Below are positions 62,893 through 64,000 of a DNA stretch of 64,000 nucleotides, one piece after another. Source of the stretch: Aurantimonas sp. 22II-16-19i (GTDB lineage Bacteria > Pseudomonadota > Alphaproteobacteria > Rhizobiales > Rhizobiaceae). The notes beneath the pieces are model-generated. The model had not been told where the DNA came from, made no database searches, and saw nothing but the letters and a program-made list of their open reading frames with translations. The position numbers and the translations under genes were made by a program. The stretch's first letter is position 1, and each line of letters begins with the position of its first letter. Location: positions 62,001-126,000 of the forward strand of contig NZ_AQQS01000004.1 of the NCBI RefSeq assembly GCF_002088275.1, in the 5' to 3' direction.

Positions 62893-62927
62893 GGGCGCTC
62901 GCTTCACAAGCGGGCGCCCTTATTGTA
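62893..62927 (+). terminator. Rho-independent terminator after tsf
   Basis: A 12-bp stem (GGGCGCTCGCTT with AAGCGGGCGCCC, one G-U) with a CAC loop, followed by TATTGTAT. This suggests that pyrH-frr have their own promoter downstream. Confidence 0.8.
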
Positions 62928-63059
62928 TCGGCTGGCGCAAGCGGCGAGGCGCGAGGCGCTTCGCGGGTGAGGACCCGCAGGCGCGGGGAGGTTGTCCTCG
63001 TGCCGGCGGCGAAGGAAATCGGCCGGCCGGCGGGCGAAGACGGCGCGCGGTGCCCGGAC

Positions 63060-63103
63060 CGATACCTGTGACCCGGGAGACCGATCCCGGGTCACAGGTA
63101 TCG
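63060..63103. promoter_or_regulatory. Perfect 19-bp hairpin before pyrH
   Basis: CGATACCTGTGACCCGGGA (63060-63078) pairs exactly with the downstream arm 63085-63103 around a GACCGA loop. No T-tract follows. It ends about 77 bases upstream of the pyrH start and could be a regulatory hairpin or a repeat element. Confidence 0.6.
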
Positions 63104-63179
63104 AGCCCGCGGGGCGATTGAGCGTGAACCCCTTGGCACCGGTCGAAGACCGGGCCGAAGGTATGAGACAGGATATCAG

Positions 63180-63899
63180 ATGACCTCGGAAATCCGCTAC
63201 CGCCGCGTCCTGCTGAAGGTGTCGGGCGAAGCGCTCATGGGGGAGCAGGGCTTCGGCATCGACGTCGCGGTGGTCGACCGGATCGCCTCCGACATCGCCG
63301 AGGCGCGGGCGCTGGGCGTCGAGATCTCCATCGTGATCGGCGGCGGCAACATCTTTCGCGGCGTCGCGGTCGCCTCCAAGGGCGGCGACCGGGTGACCGG
63401 CGACCACATGGGCATGCTCGGCACCGTCATCAACGCGCTGGCGCTGCGGACCTCGCTCACCAAGATGGGCATCGACGCGATCGTCCTCTCGGCCATCGCC
63501 ATGCCGGAGATCTGCGAGAACTTCACCCAGCGCGCCGCGCTCGCCCACCAGGCGGCCGGCCGGGTCGTGATCTTCGCCGGCGGCACCGGCAATCCGTTCT
63601 TCACCACCGATTCCGCCGGCGCCCTCAGGGCCGCCGAAATGGGCGCCGCGGCCCTGTTCAAGGGCACCCAGGTCGACGGCATCTATTCCGCCGATCCGAA
63701 ATTCGTGCCCGATGCCGAGCGATTCGACCGGCTGACCCATGCCGAGGTGCTGGGACGCGGCCTCGCCGTCATGGATGTCGCGGCCGTCGCGCTCGCCCGC
63801 GAGAACCACATTCCGATCGTCGTCTTCTCGATCCACCAGAAGGGCGAATTCGCCCGGATCCTGGCTGGCGCCGGCCGCGCGACGATCGTATCGGATTGA
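63180..63899 (+). CDS. pyrH: UMP kinase
   Basis: Phosphorylates UMP to UDP; hexameric and allosterically controlled by GTP and UTP. The 239-residue product shows LLKVSGEALMG (residues 11-21), IVIGGGNIFRG, the GDHMGMLGTVINALAL block and FAGGTGNPFFTTDSAA-type region (FAGGTGNPFFTTDSAG). The ATG at 63180 is used. The gene belongs to the amino-acid kinase family and lacks a P-loop, as expected. Confidence 0.98.
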   Translation: MTSEIRYRRVLLKVSGEALMGEQGFGIDVAVVDRIASDIAEARALGVEISIVIGGGNIFRGVAVASKGGDRVTGDHMGMLGTVINALALRTSLTKMGIDAIVLSAIAMPEICENFTQRAALAHQAAGRVVIFAGGTGNPFFTTDSAGALRAAEMGAAALFKGTQVDGIYSADPKFVPDAERFDRLTHAEVLGRGLAVMDVAAVALARENHIPIVVFSIHQKGEFARILAGAGRATIVSD

Positions 63900-63944
63900 A
63901 GCGTTCCCCCATACCCGCAAGGATTTCAGAGAAGGACCCGCACC

Positions 63945-64000
63945 ATGGCCGAATTCGATCTCAATGAACTGAAGCGCCGCATGGAAGGCGCCGTGAACAG
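63945..64000 (+). CDS. frr: Ribosome recycling factor (N-terminus only, cut by window edge)
   Basis: The first 18 residues, MAEFDLNELKRRMEGAVN, match the start of RRF. The gene follows pyrH by 45 bases with AGAAGGACCCGCACC before the ATG, the conserved pyrH-frr order. The rest lies outside the window. Confidence 0.9.
   Translation, partial: MAEFDLNELKRRMEGAVN

Larger units (their letters stand above)
62823..63179. other. tsf-pyrH intergenic region
   Basis: Contains a terminator-like hairpin (62893-62927) and a separate long perfect hairpin (63060-63103). No gene is recognised; the translation of open frames here is Arg/Ala-rich. Confidence 0.7.

Overview
The window is chromosomal DNA of high GC content from an alphaproteobacterium, almost certainly in the order Hyphomicrobiales (Rhizobiales). 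The evidence is a complete general amino-acid permease operon (aapJQMP), order-typical small families (UbiK, DUF3126, DUF1489, DUF599, BTLCP protease, EipB/DUF1849), a ClpS-ClpA pair, a MerR regulator of the LiuR type, and intergenic palindromic repeats of the kind scattered through these genomes. Genus cannot be fixed from sequence alone. No rRNA, tRNA, CRISPR array, prophage or insertion sequence was seen. Most genes look like core or housekeeping genes.

Layout. 1-11.8 kb: a MidA-type methyltransferase (cut by the window edge) coupled to lgt, then ubiK, a YbjN-like gene, proC, a CsaA-like tRNA-binding protein, lolA, metC, and the divergent aapJ-aapQ-aapM-aapP operon. 12-16.4 kb: a large secreted six-haem cytochrome whose N-terminus resembles cytochrome P460, followed by an AI-2E family exporter. 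16.5-21.3 kb (minus strand): a short-chain dehydrogenase, a very long OmpA-family protein with a Pro/Ala/Glu-rich arm, a flavin monooxygenase and a small zinc-finger protein. 21.4-28.8 kb: an alpha/beta hydrolase, cysE, DUF3126, a BTLCP protease, a DUF4189 protein, ettA, a small secreted protein and an RpiB/DerI-type isomerase. 29-35.2 kb: a palindromic repeat pair, a marR-emrA-emrB efflux operon with a visible operator, and pncB. 35.4-42.5 kb: a DUF1501/DUF1800 secreted pair, mgtE, a Hyphomicrobiales repeat, a ParDE toxin-antitoxin pair, a MerR regulator and a DUF1624 membrane protein. 42.5-50.7 kb: an aldo-keto reductase and MscS channel, a YdcF protein with an apparent CTG start, DUF599, a 41-residue membrane protein behind a perfect CtrA box, DUF1489, a D,D-carboxypeptidase with a SPOR domain, and a phasin. 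50.8-64 kb: clpS-clpA, azlC-azlD, a HIT protein, a VapBC pair, a ridA-glpQ-GNAT operon, an EipB homologue, and the translation cluster rpsB-tsf-pyrH-frr (frr is cut by the edge).

How the genes fit together. Several blocks are functional units: Aap is a complete ABC importer; MarR/EmrAB is a self-regulated drug-efflux pump; ClpS feeds N-degron substrates to ClpA; Lgt and LolA act in lipoprotein maturation and transport; the dacA-like enzyme, OmpA protein and EipB act in the envelope. The least ordinary features are the P460-like/six-haem fusion protein, the CtrA-box small membrane protein, the CTG-started YdcF gene, and several intergenic palindromic structures (before azlC, before pyrH, and two or three repeat families). 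No multi-gene novel defence or biosynthetic system was recognised.
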